Assembly (NCBI GenBank): GCA_017527945.1
Contig: JAFXPL010000073.1
Coordinates: 1-43,995 of the forward strand
Length of the DNA: 43,995 bases
Direction of reading: 5' to 3'
From: Bacteroidales bacterium
Lineage (GTDB): Bacteria; Bacteroidota; Bacteroidia; Bacteroidales; WCHB1-69
How positions within the stretch are numbered: the first letter of the stretch is position 1; each line of letters opens with the position of its first letter. The position numbers and the translations under genes were made by a program. The notes under the pieces were generated by a model, which saw only the letters and a list, made by a program, of their open reading frames with translations, was not told where the DNA came from and ran no database searches. This document shows, in pieces, positions 6,862 to 13,929 of the stretch.

Positions 6862-7713
6862 CTAATCAGGGCTGACCATGCGGTAGGTGATCACTCGGCC
6901 GATTCGCCCCATCGCCTGCTCGAATCGTTGCGTATTGCTAAGGCGGTAGGTCTTCCTTCGGAACAGCGCCTCAAAGATGTAACGATGGAACATGGCGGCG
7001 GAAACGAAATGGTAGATTCCTGTCACCATGCGCTTCACTTGCAGCCAAAAACCATTTGCAATACCTTGTCTTACAATGTTTTTTGTCTTAGAGTCTCGCC
7101 TCATCCCGTGTGGTTCCTCGGTGTGGTATTTTTCCAACTCGCTTTCCAGAAGCGTTTGGTTGCAGATGAAGTCGTCTGTGAAAATACGGCTGCACGGCTG
7201 TACAAACGGAAGAACCTTTGGGTGAAGTTGCAGAGGATCAGTTAGTTGGCGAATGACGAACGGTCTCCCTGTGTCGTCGGCGAGCTTAACTTTTTCGACA
7301 GTTACCGTATCGGGGAACTGGTCGTCGTCATCACGAAGCATCATCCTGATTTTTTGGAGGATATGCCAGGCTGTGCTCTGCGACACTTCAATTTCTTTGG
7401 CAAGTTGTGTGGAGGAGATCCCTTGTTTACTGTTGACATGCAGGTAAATGGCTTTGTACCATTTGATTAGCTTGATTTTGGTGTCTTGGAAAACTGTTCC
7501 GACAAGGACAGAAAAAGTGTTCTGGCAGTCTTTGCAGGCATATCGTCCGTCCTTGCGGTGGTAGATAGTGGTGCAGCCACAATAAGGGCAGACGGGCTTG
7601 CCGTGCCAACGTTGCTCGGCGAGGTAGTCGATGCACTTTTTTTCGGTGGAAAAATGTTTGTCCAGGGCACTGAATGACCTGAATTGGGAAAGATAAATCT
7701 GTTTCATCTTCAA
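6862..7713 (-). CDS. IS1595-type transposase, probably degenerate
   Basis: A 283-residue protein of the IS1595/ISXO2 type. The N-terminus has a zinc ribbon (CPYCGC and CKDC, about residues 41-63). A helix-turn-helix-like segment follows (GISSTQLAKEIEVSQSTAWH). The C-terminal RNase H-like part includes IFTDDF for the second catalytic Asp and GIANGFWLQVKRMVTGIYH for the third catalytic position (Asn where many relatives have Glu, with the Lys seven residues on). The segment normally holding the first catalytic Asp (a DExYxGG motif) is missing: the spacing is short and the sequence reads VEKVKLADDTGRPF. The protein is therefore probably not an active transposase, or is a domesticated derivative. 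No terminal inverted repeats were found. It has a host-type promoter. Confidence 0.8.
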   Translation of the reverse strand: MKMKQIYLSQFRSFSALDKHFSTEKKCIDYLAEQRWHGKPVCPYCGCTTIYHRKDGRYACKDCQNTFSVLVGTVFQDTKIKLIKWYKAIYLHVNSKQGISSTQLAKEIEVSQSTAWHILQKIRMMLRDDDDQFPDTVTVEKVKLADDTGRPFVIRQLTDPLQLHPKVLPFVQPCSRIFTDDFICNQTLLESELEKYHTEEPHGMRRDSKTKNIVRQGIANGFWLQVKRMVTGIYHFVSAAMFHRYIFEALFRRKTYRLSNTQRFEQAMGRIGRVITYRMVSPD

Positions 7714-7750
7714 GGTGTTTTATGTTAAACATAATAATTTGTTTCAATTG

Positions 7751-7758
7751 CAAATATA
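7751..7758 (-). promoter_or_regulatory. -7 element TATATTTG of the IS1595-type gene
   Basis: A TAnnTTTG match on the minus strand, 38 bases upstream of the ATG at 7713. It suggests the transposase-like gene is transcribed by the housekeeping sigma factor. Confidence 0.45.
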
Positions 7759-8304
7759 CAATGAAAAATCAGAAAAGTCAAGAGGGTGTGCGATTTTTAT
7801 TTTATGCTTGATACTCAATGTTTTATATGGTATTCGGTCAAATTCCGAATACTGGATCAAACTCCGAAACGGTTCTCTTTTCGCAAGATTTTGCTTACTT
7901 TTCCGCAAAACGATGTCCCCCGTTCTTGCCCGTGAACAAGTCGATAGTACATATTTCTTTTTTCCCTTCTTCATGGTTTGGGCGCCCCGGCGAGGCTTTT
8001 TGTCGCGCTGTTTCGCCATGCCGTTGCCGCTCCGCCACGGCTTTGCTGTTTTCACCGATGCTGTCTTTCGCCGCCTCGCCGTCGGGCTTTCCGCTCAAAT
8101 GGCTGGCAACGCCTCGCAGATGTATTGTACGGCTTTCTTCGGATTCCGTCGCCTGCATGACACTCTCGGAACTCTTGTCGGCCAGCCATAACCGCTGCAA
8201 TCCCTGGCGCATGTTCGCGGCAACTACTTTGTTCCGTGATACCTGACTGCGCCGCAGAATCGGTGTCCGTTGATGTTTTCGGGAATGCCCTTTCGGTAGC
8301 TCTT
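7759..8304. other. No credible gene; one perfect 8-bp inverted repeat
   Basis: About 545 bases between the transposase-like gene and the 3' end of miaA. Short overlapping frames of 60-150 codons occur on both strands, but none resembles a known family or has a persuasive start. A perfect inverted repeat, GTATTCGG (7830-7837) and CCGAATAC (7845-7852) with a 7-nt spacer, could be an operator or hairpin. The right part is GC-rich and may be decayed coding DNA. Confidence 0.5.
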
Positions 8305-9174
8305 TCAGAGCGCAACTTCCTCATACTCCCTCTTGAACCACGTGAGTTGCCGCTTCGCATACCGACGCGTGTGTGTCTTGATGTCGGCGACCGCCTGTTC
8401 CAGCGGGCATTTCCCGTCGAAGTAGTCGAACAGCTCGCGGTAGCCGACGGTGTTGAGGGCGTTGAGGTGGCGGTAGGGGAGCAGGGTGCGCGCTTCCTCC
8501 AAGAGCCCGTCGGCCATCATCTTGTCAACTCGTCGGTTGATGCGGTCGAAAAGTTCCTCACGGGGACGGTTGAGGTATTTCTTTACGATATGGAAGTCTC
8601 TCGTTTTCTGTTTGTTATGCAAGTGCGAAGAGTAGGGTTTGCCTGTCTGCAGGCTCACTTCCAAGGCCCGCATCATCCGTTTTGAATCATGGGGGTTCAC
8701 GACGGCGGCGTAGTCCGGGTCGAGCAGTTGTAGCTGAGCGTGCAGCGCTTCCGTCCCGTTGTTTTGGAAGAGGTTGGTGACATATTGCCGGGTCTGCGGG
8801 TCGGGGTCGGGCATCTCATCCACGCCGTGGCACACTGCGTCGAGGTATTGCGGGCTGCCTCCGGTCATGATGACCACGGGGTAGGTGCAGAACAGCTCGT
8901 CGAGCAGCTTGAGCACGTCCTGCTCGAACATATAGACGTTGTAATAGTCGTGGATGGAGAGCATCCCGACAAAAAAATGTTGCGCAGCGGCCAGCTCCTC
9001 CTCGGTGGGGTAGGCTGTGCCGATGCGCATTTCTTTGTAGAACTGGCGGGAGTCGGCCGAGATGATCGGCACCTGCCAGCGCTGCGCCAGCTCGATGGTG
9101 CAGGCGGTCTTGCCCACCCCCGTCGGGCCGGTGAGAATGTAGAGCGTGGGCTCGTTAAAAGTCGGAGAACTCAT
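8305..9174 (-). CDS. miaA: tRNA dimethylallyltransferase MiaA
   Basis: A 289-residue protein, slightly shorter than the usual 300 or so. It transfers a dimethylallyl group to N6 of A37 in tRNAs that read codons starting with U. The sequence shows the P-loop GPTGVGKT (residues 16-23), the SADSRQFYKEM segment with the catalytic Asp, GGSPQYLDAV in place of the common GGTGLY (variants are usual in Bacteroidota), the NTVGYRE motif, and the C-terminal THTRRYAKRQLTWFK. It starts inside the 3' end of the preceding gene (20-base overlap with 9155-9760), implying translational coupling. The reading direction is away from yebC. Confidence 0.95.
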   Translation of the reverse strand: MSSPTFNEPTLYILTGPTGVGKTACTIELAQRWQVPIISADSRQFYKEMRIGTAYPTEEELAAAQHFFVGMLSIHDYYNVYMFEQDVLKLLDELFCTYPVVIMTGGSPQYLDAVCHGVDEMPDPDPQTRQYVTNLFQNNGTEALHAQLQLLDPDYAAVVNPHDSKRMMRALEVSLQTGKPYSSHLHNKQKTRDFHIVKKYLNRPREELFDRINRRVDKMMADGLLEEARTLLPYRHLNALNTVGYRELFDYFDGKCPLEQAVADIKTHTRRYAKRQLTWFKREYEEVAL

Positions 9175-9760
9175 TCAGGTCGTTGTAGTCCTCCTCGTTG
9201 TAGCCGTCGTCGAAGCCGAAGTCGTCGTCCTCGTCCTCCAGGTCGTCAAGCAGCAGCTGGGCCTCATCGACTTCGGGCTGCGGCATGTTTTTCGGGTTGA
9301 TCCGCACGGGCATGGTCCCCTTCTGGAAAGTGCAGCGCGGAAACTCTTCGGGCTTGTCGGTCTGGGCCACTTTCTGGAACTCGATGTAGAAGGTCTTCGG
9401 GTCGATGAAGTCGTATTCGTAGAGGATGTGCTGGTGCGGGTCGGTGATGAAGTCCTTCAGGATGGCATCCTTCATCACGAAACGCGGTAGCCGTGTCTTC
9501 GTACTGAACGAATCCTCGTCGTCATACTCCGGCGCCTCCGCCATATCATCCTCCTCCGACGTGTCCATCAGCGTGATCTCCTTCTGTTTGTTCCATTTTT
9601 GGTCGCAGATGGAGAAGGCGGCGAACTCATTCCCCTGCAGGCCGAGACATTGGTAAAGGAAGTGGTGGAAGTCCTCGAAGTTGCTGTTCGCAAGCACATC
9701 GACGTCCCTCACGAAATCTTCCACTTCGTCGTAATACACTTTAAATTTGTAATAGTACAT
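9155..9760 (-). CDS. pRiA4b ORF-3-type protein with acidic tail
   Basis: A 201-residue protein resembling the Bacteroidota version of the plasmid pRiA4b ORF-3 (IS1096 passenger TnpR-like) family. It starts YYYKFKVYYDEVEDFVRDV, followed by FEDFHHFLYQCLG, FSICDQKW and ITLMD, the characteristic beginning of the domain. The last 40 residues are extremely acidic (DDLEDEDDDFGFDDGYNEED). The function is unknown. Despite the family name there is no evidence of mobility here: the gene is tightly linked to miaA, whose start overlaps its end. The start codon at 9758-9760 directly abuts a heptamer array. Confidence 0.8.
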   Translation of the reverse strand: MYYYKFKVYYDEVEDFVRDVDVLANSNFEDFHHFLYQCLGLQGNEFAAFSICDQKWNKQKEITLMDTSEEDDMAEAPEYDDEDSFSTKTRLPRFVMKDAILKDFITDPHQHILYEYDFIDPKTFYIEFQKVAQTDKPEEFPRCTFQKGTMPVRINPKNMPQPEVDEAQLLLDDLEDEDDDFGFDDGYNEEDYNDLNEFSDF

Positions 9761-9798
9761 AATGGTTAATGGTTAATGGTTAACGGTTAAAGGTTAAA
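9761..9798. repeat. Heptamer array (AATGGTT) abutting a start codon
   Basis: Five 7-bp units on the plus strand (AATGGTT three times, then AACGGTT and AAAGGTT) run from the base next to the minus-strand start codon at 9758-9760 to the palindrome at 9799. On the coding strand the units read AACCATT and end directly in ATG. Confidence 0.88.
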
Positions 9799-9826
9799 GT
9801 AGAGACGCAGGATTTTGCGTCTCTAC
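9799..9826. repeat. Palindromic element GTAGAGACGCA/TGCGTCTCTAC
   Basis: A perfect 11-bp inverted repeat (9799-9809 and 9816-9826) with loop GGATTT lies between yebC and the pRiA4b-type gene. I have seen palindromes of this GTAGAGACGC type described or present in multiple copies in Bacteroidota genomes. A decayed relative is at 6527-6558. It could act as a hairpin or weak terminator after yebC, but it has no T-run. Confidence 0.85.
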
Positions 9827-9838
9827 CACAAAGGATGG

Positions 9839-10561
9839 TTATTCCTCTTCGGGTTCTTCCATGTTGTGATAAACGTTGGTGACGTCGTCGTCCTCGTTGA
9901 TTTTGTCGAGGAGGAGGTTCACTTCGGCGCGTTGTTCGTCGGTGAGGGTCTTGAGTTCCTTGGGAATGCGGTCGAACTTGAAGCTCTTGATTTCGAAGTT
10001 GTTGTCTTCCAGATATTTCTGGATGGAACCGAAAGCCTTGTATTCGGCTATGACGATGATTTCCTCGTCGTCGGCGTCGATTTCGGCGTCGAAGTCCATC
10101 ATGGCGAGCTCGAACTCCTCGATGTCGATTTCAGGGGTGCGGGCGACGGTGAAGATGCACTTGTGGTCGAACAGGAAGTCGAGCATACCGGAGGTGCCGA
10201 GCGAGCCGCCGAACTTGTTGAAGTAGCTGCGGATGTTGGCAACGGTGCGCTGGTTGTTGTCGGTGGCCGCCTCGATGAGGATGGCGATGCCGTGGGGTCC
10301 GCGTCCTTCATAGACCATCTCCTTGTAGTCGGACATGTCCTTCTCGAAGGCGCGCTTGATGGCGCGTTCGATGTTGTCCTTGGGCATGTTCTCGTTCTTG
10401 GCCGTCTGTACGAGCAGGCGGAGCTTGGTGTTCTGGTCGGGGTCGGGGCCGCCGGCCTTGGCCGCCATCGTGATTTCCTTGCCCAGACGGGTGAACGTCT
10501 TGGCCAAATATGCGTTTCTCTTGAAGATTCTTGCCTTGCGATACTCAAAAGCTCTTCCCAT
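9839..10561 (-). CDS. yebC: YebC/PmpR family regulator
   Basis: A 240-residue member of the YebC/TACO1 family. It begins MGRAFEYRKARIFKRNAYLAK; the usual family start is a short MAGHSKW or MGRAFEYRK segment. The three-domain protein then shows AAKAGGPDPDQNTKLRLL, ENMPKDNIERAI and YEGRGPHGIAILIEAATDN, all well conserved. Family members are reported as transcription regulators and, more recently, as translation factors that relieve ribosome stalling, so the role here is not settled. The C-terminus is acidic (EEPEEE). It has its own -7 element at 10618-10625 and lies divergent to kdd. Confidence 0.95.
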   Translation of the reverse strand: MGRAFEYRKARIFKRNAYLAKTFTRLGKEITMAAKAGGPDPDQNTKLRLLVQTAKNENMPKDNIERAIKRAFEKDMSDYKEMVYEGRGPHGIAILIEAATDNNQRTVANIRSYFNKFGGSLGTSGMLDFLFDHKCIFTVARTPEIDIEEFELAMMDFDAEIDADDEEIIVIAEYKAFGSIQKYLEDNNFEIKSFKFDRIPKELKTLTDEQRAEVNLLLDKINEDDDVTNVYHNMEEPEEE

Positions 10562-10617
10562 TTTGTCTTATTTTAAATATGAATACTTTAGTTAGAACGA
10601 TGTTGAAAAAAACGGCG

Positions 10618-10625
10618 CAAATATA
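10618..10625 (-). promoter_or_regulatory. -7 element TATATTTG of yebC
   Basis: A TAnnTTTG match on the minus strand, 57 bases upstream of the yebC start, in the divergent gap shared with kdd. Confidence 0.5.
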
Positions 10626-10729
10626 CAATTTTTTGGGATTTCCACCGTATCGCTCAAAAAATATGTCGCTGTTTTATTTCGGGTCGCATTTTTTTTTGTG
10701 CGTTCAATCGAACATGTCAATTATTTTTA

Positions 10730-10737
10730 TATTTTTG
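10730..10737 (+). promoter_or_regulatory. -7 element TATTTTTG of kdd
   Basis: A TAnnTTTG match 58 bases upstream of the kdd start. The rest of the 233-base divergent gap (10562-10794) is AT-rich and shows no further feature. Confidence 0.5.
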
Positions 10738-10794
10738 CGACCTCAAAATCTGAGGCATGCAAATTTTGTAATCATCCTATAAATCATTCAAATT

Positions 10795-11868
10795 ATGCAG
10801 AAAAAAGGAAACAAATACGGTACCCACCGCGTGATTGAACCCAAGGGCGTTCTCCCGCAACCCGCCAATAAGCTCGATAATAACATGGACGAGATTTGGG
10901 ATAATGAAATCCTCATTGATGTCCAGACGTTGAACATCGATTCCGCTTCGTTCACCGACATCCACAACTACGCCAAGGAGCAGGCCGGTCCCGGCGCTCC
11001 CGTCGAGAAGGTGATGGAAGAGGTGAAGAAGGAGATGCTGCTGAACGTCGAGCTGCAGGGCAAGCACCGCAACCGCCGCACCGGCTCTGGCGGCATGCTG
11101 CTCGGCAAGGTAGAGAAAATCGGCGACGCGCTCAAGGGCAAGATCGACCTCAAGGAGGGCGACCGCATCGCCACCCTCGTCAGCCTCAGCCTGACCCCGC
11201 TCCGTATCGACGAGATCCTTGAGATCCGTCCCGACGTTGACCAGGTTGACATCAAGGGCAAGGCCATCCTTTTCGAAAGCGGCATCTATGCCAAGATCCC
11301 GACCGACATGCCTGAGAAACTCGCCTTGAGCGCCCTCGACGTGGCCGGAGCCCCCGCGCAGACCGCCAAACTGTGCCAGTACGGCCAGACTGTCGTGATT
11401 CTCGGTGCTGGTGGCAAGAGCGGTATGCTCTGCTGCTACGAGGCTAAGAAGCGCGTCGGCGTCACAGGCAAGGTCATCGGTATCGCCAACAGCCCCAAGA
11501 GCACCCAACGCATCAAGGACCTCGGCTTCTGCGACATCGTGGAGTCCGCCGCTGGCATGACCCCCGTGCAGGTCTATGAGCTCGTCGAGAGACTCACCGA
11601 TGGCAAGATGGCTGATGTCACCATCAACTGCGTCAACGTCCCCGACCAGGAGATGACTGCTGTGCTCTGCACCAAAGACGATGGCATCGTCTATTTCTTC
11701 TCCATGGCCACCAGCTTCACCAAGGCCAGCCTCGGCGCCGAGGGCATCGGAAGCGACGTGAACATGATCATGGGCAACGGATATACGAAGGGACATGCTG
11801 AGTTCACCCTCCAAGAGCTGCGCGAAAGCCCCGAGCTTCGCAAGATCTTCGAGGAACTCTACGCATAA
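10795..11868 (+). CDS. kdd: L-erythro-3,5-diaminohexanoate dehydrogenase
   Basis: A 357-residue protein matching Kdd of the lysine fermentation pathway, which oxidatively deaminates L-erythro-3,5-diaminohexanoate to 5-amino-3-oxohexanoate with a nicotinamide coenzyme. The N-terminus has the family signature (GTHRVIEPKGVLPQPANKLD). A Rossmann nucleotide-binding motif, VVILGAGGKSGMLCCYEAKK, lies near residues 198-217. The C-terminal part ends with conserved VNMIMGNGYTKGHAEFTL. In known lysine fermenters the gene sits beside kamA, kamD/E, kce, kal and kat. None of these is near here: the gene stands alone with its own promoter and a strong terminator, so the rest of the pathway must lie elsewhere or be absent. 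Confidence 0.9.
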   Translation: MQKKGNKYGTHRVIEPKGVLPQPANKLDNNMDEIWDNEILIDVQTLNIDSASFTDIHNYAKEQAGPGAPVEKVMEEVKKEMLLNVELQGKHRNRRTGSGGMLLGKVEKIGDALKGKIDLKEGDRIATLVSLSLTPLRIDEILEIRPDVDQVDIKGKAILFESGIYAKIPTDMPEKLALSALDVAGAPAQTAKLCQYGQTVVILGAGGKSGMLCCYEAKKRVGVTGKVIGIANSPKSTQRIKDLGFCDIVESAAGMTPVQVYELVERLTDGKMADVTINCVNVPDQEMTAVLCTKDDGIVYFFSMATSFTKASLGAEGIGSDVNMIMGNGYTKGHAEFTLQELRESPELRKIFEELYA

Positions 11869-11906
11869 CCCTCTCTATATATCACATTAGTAATAATTAT
11901 CTGATG

Positions 11907-11944
11907 AAATAAGCGGTGTGTAACGAGCGCCGCTTATTTTTTTG
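11907..11944 (+). terminator. Strong terminator after kdd
   Basis: A perfect 10-bp stem (AAATAAGCGG 11907-11916, complement 11930-11939) is followed by further T residues up to 11943. It separates kdd from ruvX. Confidence 0.85.
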
Positions 11945-11959
11945 TATGCAAAAATTGTG

Positions 11960-11967
11960 TACCTTTG
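11960..11967 (+). promoter_or_regulatory. -7 element TACCTTTG of ruvX-def
   Basis: A TAnnTTTG match 20 bases upstream of the ruvX start. A TTTG at 11941-11944 lies closer than the usual -33 spacing, so the upstream element is uncertain. The site argues for the start at 11988 rather than 11916. Confidence 0.5.
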
Positions 11968-11987
11968 CACGCCAAAAAAAATGCGAC

Positions 11988-12440
11988 ATGGGTAGAGTAA
12001 TGGCCATCGACTACGGACAGAAACGCGTGGGGTTCGCCGTCACCGACGAGCTCCGGATCTGTGCGCACGCTTTGGAAACCGTTCCCGTCGCGCAATCCTT
12101 TGACTATCTGAAAGATTACCTTCAGAAGGAACGCGTCGATGTCATCGTCGTCGGCGAGGCGCGGCAGCTGGACAACACCCCGTCGGAGTCGTGTCGCTTC
12201 ATCGAGCCGTTCGTCAACCGCCTGCGCAAGGAACTGCCGAAAATCTCCCCCGGCACCGAAATCGCCCGCATCGACGAGCGCTTCACCTCGCGCATCGCCT
12301 TCCAGACCATGATCGACATCGGGATGAAAAAGAAGGACCGCCGCGACAAGGCCAATGTCGATAAGATGAGCGCAGCTATTATTCTGCAGTCGTACCTGGA
12401 ACAGCAAGATTTGATGAATTTAAGAAATAAGGAACAATGA
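11988..12440 (+). CDS. ruvX: Putative Holliday junction resolvase / pre-16S rRNA nuclease YqgF
   Basis: A 150-residue RNase H-fold protein. The N-terminal MAIDYGQKRVGFAVTDE carries the first catalytic Asp. VDVIVVGEAR and the C-terminal DKANVDKMSAAIILQSYLE supply further acidic residues typical of YqgF. The family processes the 5' end of 16S rRNA in E. coli and has been proposed as a Holliday junction resolvase. The open frame extends to 11916, but upstream sequence contains the kdd terminator and the -7 element, so the start MGRVMAIDYG at 11988 is chosen. The stop overlaps the def start by four bases (ATGA), indicating an operon with translational coupling. Confidence 0.93.
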   Translation: MGRVMAIDYGQKRVGFAVTDELRICAHALETVPVAQSFDYLKDYLQKERVDVIVVGEARQLDNTPSESCRFIEPFVNRLRKELPKISPGTEIARIDERFTSRIAFQTMIDIGMKKKDRRDKANVDKMSAAIILQSYLEQQDLMNLRNKEQ

Positions 12441-12985
12441 TATTACCGATTTATCTGTACGGAAACCCCGTCTTGAGAAAAACCGCCGTGGAAGTTGACC
12501 TCAACGACCCCGAGCTGAAGACTTTCGTGGAGAATCTCTACGACACGATGTACCATGCGGAAGGCGTGGGCCTTGCCGCGCCGCAGGTGGGCAGGTCCGT
12601 CCGCGTTTTTGTGGTCGATTCCGCCCCCTACAAGGAGATTTACCCCGACCACGAACCCTTCAAGGGCGCGTTCATCAACCCCACCATCACCGACCGCTTC
12701 GGCACCGACTTCGCCTTCTCCGAGGGCTGCCTCAGCCTGCCCCGCATCAACGAGGAGGTGGTCCGCAAGTCCGACATCCACATCACTTACTACGATGAGA
12801 ACGGCGAATACCACGACTGTGACATCAACGGCGTCCTGGCCCGCATCATCCAGCATGAGTACGACCACCTGGAGGGCAAGGTCTTCACCGACAACCTCTC
12901 CCAGATCAAGAAGATGGTGCTTAAACGCCAGCTCTCTGACATCGCCAGCGGCAAGGTGCACCCGGCCTACAAAACCAAAAAATAG
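12437..12985 (+). CDS. def: Peptide deformylase
   Basis: A 182-residue metal enzyme that removes the N-formyl group from nascent proteins. All three family motifs are present: GVGLAAPQ (residues 43-50), EGCLS (96-100) with the metal-binding Cys98, and HEYDH (140-144) with two metal-binding His and the catalytic Glu. The length is normal. It overlaps ruvX by four bases and is followed by the lipoprotein gene. As I recall, the order ruvX-def-TPR protein is common in Bacteroidales, often followed by thrS; thrS is not present here. Confidence 0.97.
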   Translation: MILPIYLYGNPVLRKTAVEVDLNDPELKTFVENLYDTMYHAEGVGLAAPQVGRSVRVFVVDSAPYKEIYPDHEPFKGAFINPTITDRFGTDFAFSEGCLSLPRINEEVVRKSDIHITYYDENGEYHDCDINGVLARIIQHEYDHLEGKVFTDNLSQIKKMVLKRQLSDIASGKVHPAYKTKK

Positions 12986-13031
12986 TTCCTTAAACAGCCT
13001 CGGAGAGGCAACACGCGCGAAGCGCAATTAA

Positions 13032-13137
13032 CCCCACACAAGCGCAGCGCTGTGTGGGGCTATCGACCGCCGGGCACAAGCGCAGCGCAGTGTGGGGCTT
13101 TAACCCACATAGGCGCAGCGCAGTGAGGAACTATCGA
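13032..13137. repeat. Three GC-rich palindromic repeats between def and the lipoprotein gene
   Basis: Three consecutive copies of an element with core CACAAGCGCAGCGCAGTGTG. Copy 1 (13032-13059) is an almost perfect palindrome: CCCCACAC, then AGCGC-A-GCGCT, then GTGTGGGG. Copy 2 (about 13072-13098) and copy 3 (about 13103-13125) are decayed. Copies 1 and 3 are both followed by CTATCGA. A fourth copy lies at 18186-18211. The elements resemble REP-type repeats. No gene is present between 12986 and the lipoprotein start. Confidence 0.85.
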
Positions 13138-13176
13138 AGCCCCGAGCGCAATATGAAGCTGAGAAAACGTATGACA

Positions 13177-13743
13177 ATGAAACGAACAATCACCATAGCC
13201 ATAGTCGCCCTGCTGCTCGCCGCCTGCGGCGGGACAAAGGAGCGCGCCACGAAGAAGGAAACCGGCCGCGAGGCGGACTCGATGATGGCCGCCTACCACT
13301 ACTCGGACTCCCTGTATGCGAACGGCCGCATTGACACTGCCGCGTTCGGGGAGTTCATCGGACGTGCCGTCGCGTTTGCCGAAAAGCATCCCGCCGACAC
13401 GCTTGCCCCCGAGATGCTCTTCCGTGCCGGCGTGGGCAGTATGATCCTGGCCAAGTCGGCTGGCAACGAGGTCTCGCGAGGCAAGAACGCCAAGAATGCG
13501 CTGGAGATCTTCAACCGGTTCCAGGAATTGTATCCCGACCTCAAACAGGCGCGGCTCTGCTATTGGCAGCGTGCTATCGTGTATGACGACATCCTCGGCG
13601 ATTGGCGCAGCGCCGAATCCGAATACCGCGATTTCATCACCCGCTTCCCCGACGATTCGCTCACGCCTGTCTTTCAGCAATACCTTACGCTTTTGGGCAA
13701 GTCCGAAACGGAGATAGAGCGTAACCTATCCATTCCCCGATAA
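13177..13743 (+). CDS. TPR-like lipoprotein
   Basis: A protein of about 188 residues with a lipoprotein signal peptide, MKRTITIAIVALLLAACGG; the lipobox LAAC places the lipidated Cys at residue 17. The mature part is helical with TPR-like helices (FGEFIGRAVAFAEKHP, ALEIFNRFQELYPDLKQARL, SAESEYRDFITRFPDDSLTP), resembling the tetratricopeptide proteins that follow def in other Bacteroidales. Such repeats mediate protein contacts, and the partner is unknown. Upstream in-frame ATGs at 13153 and 13171 are possible. The start at 13177 gives the most compact signal peptide. Starts further upstream would run into the palindromic repeats. Confidence 0.75.
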   Translation: MKRTITIAIVALLLAACGGTKERATKKETGREADSMMAAYHYSDSLYANGRIDTAAFGEFIGRAVAFAEKHPADTLAPEMLFRAGVGSMILAKSAGNEVSRGKNAKNALEIFNRFQELYPDLKQARLCYWQRAIVYDDILGDWRSAESEYRDFITRFPDDSLTPVFQQYLTLLGKSETEIERNLSIPR

Positions 13744-13849
13744 AATGGACATCTGTTTCTTCCAATCCAATCAGCAAACTGTTTTCCCTGCCGAGCTGTT
13801 GAGAAGTTTACAGATCACAGCCCTCGTTGTTCATAACTTATAATATCTT

Positions 13850-13884
13850 TTTGTCGCATAATCCACAGAAAGTGACTACTTTTG
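13850..13884 (+). promoter_or_regulatory. Promoter of prs (TTTG / TACTTTTG)
   Basis: A -7 element TACTTTTG (13877-13884) is preceded by TTTTTG (13848-13853) with a spacer of 23 bases, slightly longer than the usual Bacteroidota spacing. It lies 45 bases upstream of the prs start and excludes most of the longer open frame. Confidence 0.5.
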
Positions 13885-13929
13885 CGAATTAAAAATAGCG
13901 AGAATCAAAACATTAAATATCAAGCATTT

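Noticed and set aside
6780..7790. Complete insertion sequence with terminal inverted repeats
   Set aside because: I compared the flanks of the transposase-like gene by eye and found no convincing inverted repeats or target duplication.
7744..8360. Several 60-150 codon frames between the transposase-like gene and miaA
   Set aside because: They overlap on both strands, lack promoters and recognisable families, and none stands out by composition.
10777..11814. Long minus-strand open frame of 345 codons
   Set aside because: It lies exactly antisense to kdd. Its composition (Asp, Leu, Gly, His and Ala runs) is typical of the shadow frame of a GC-rich gene.
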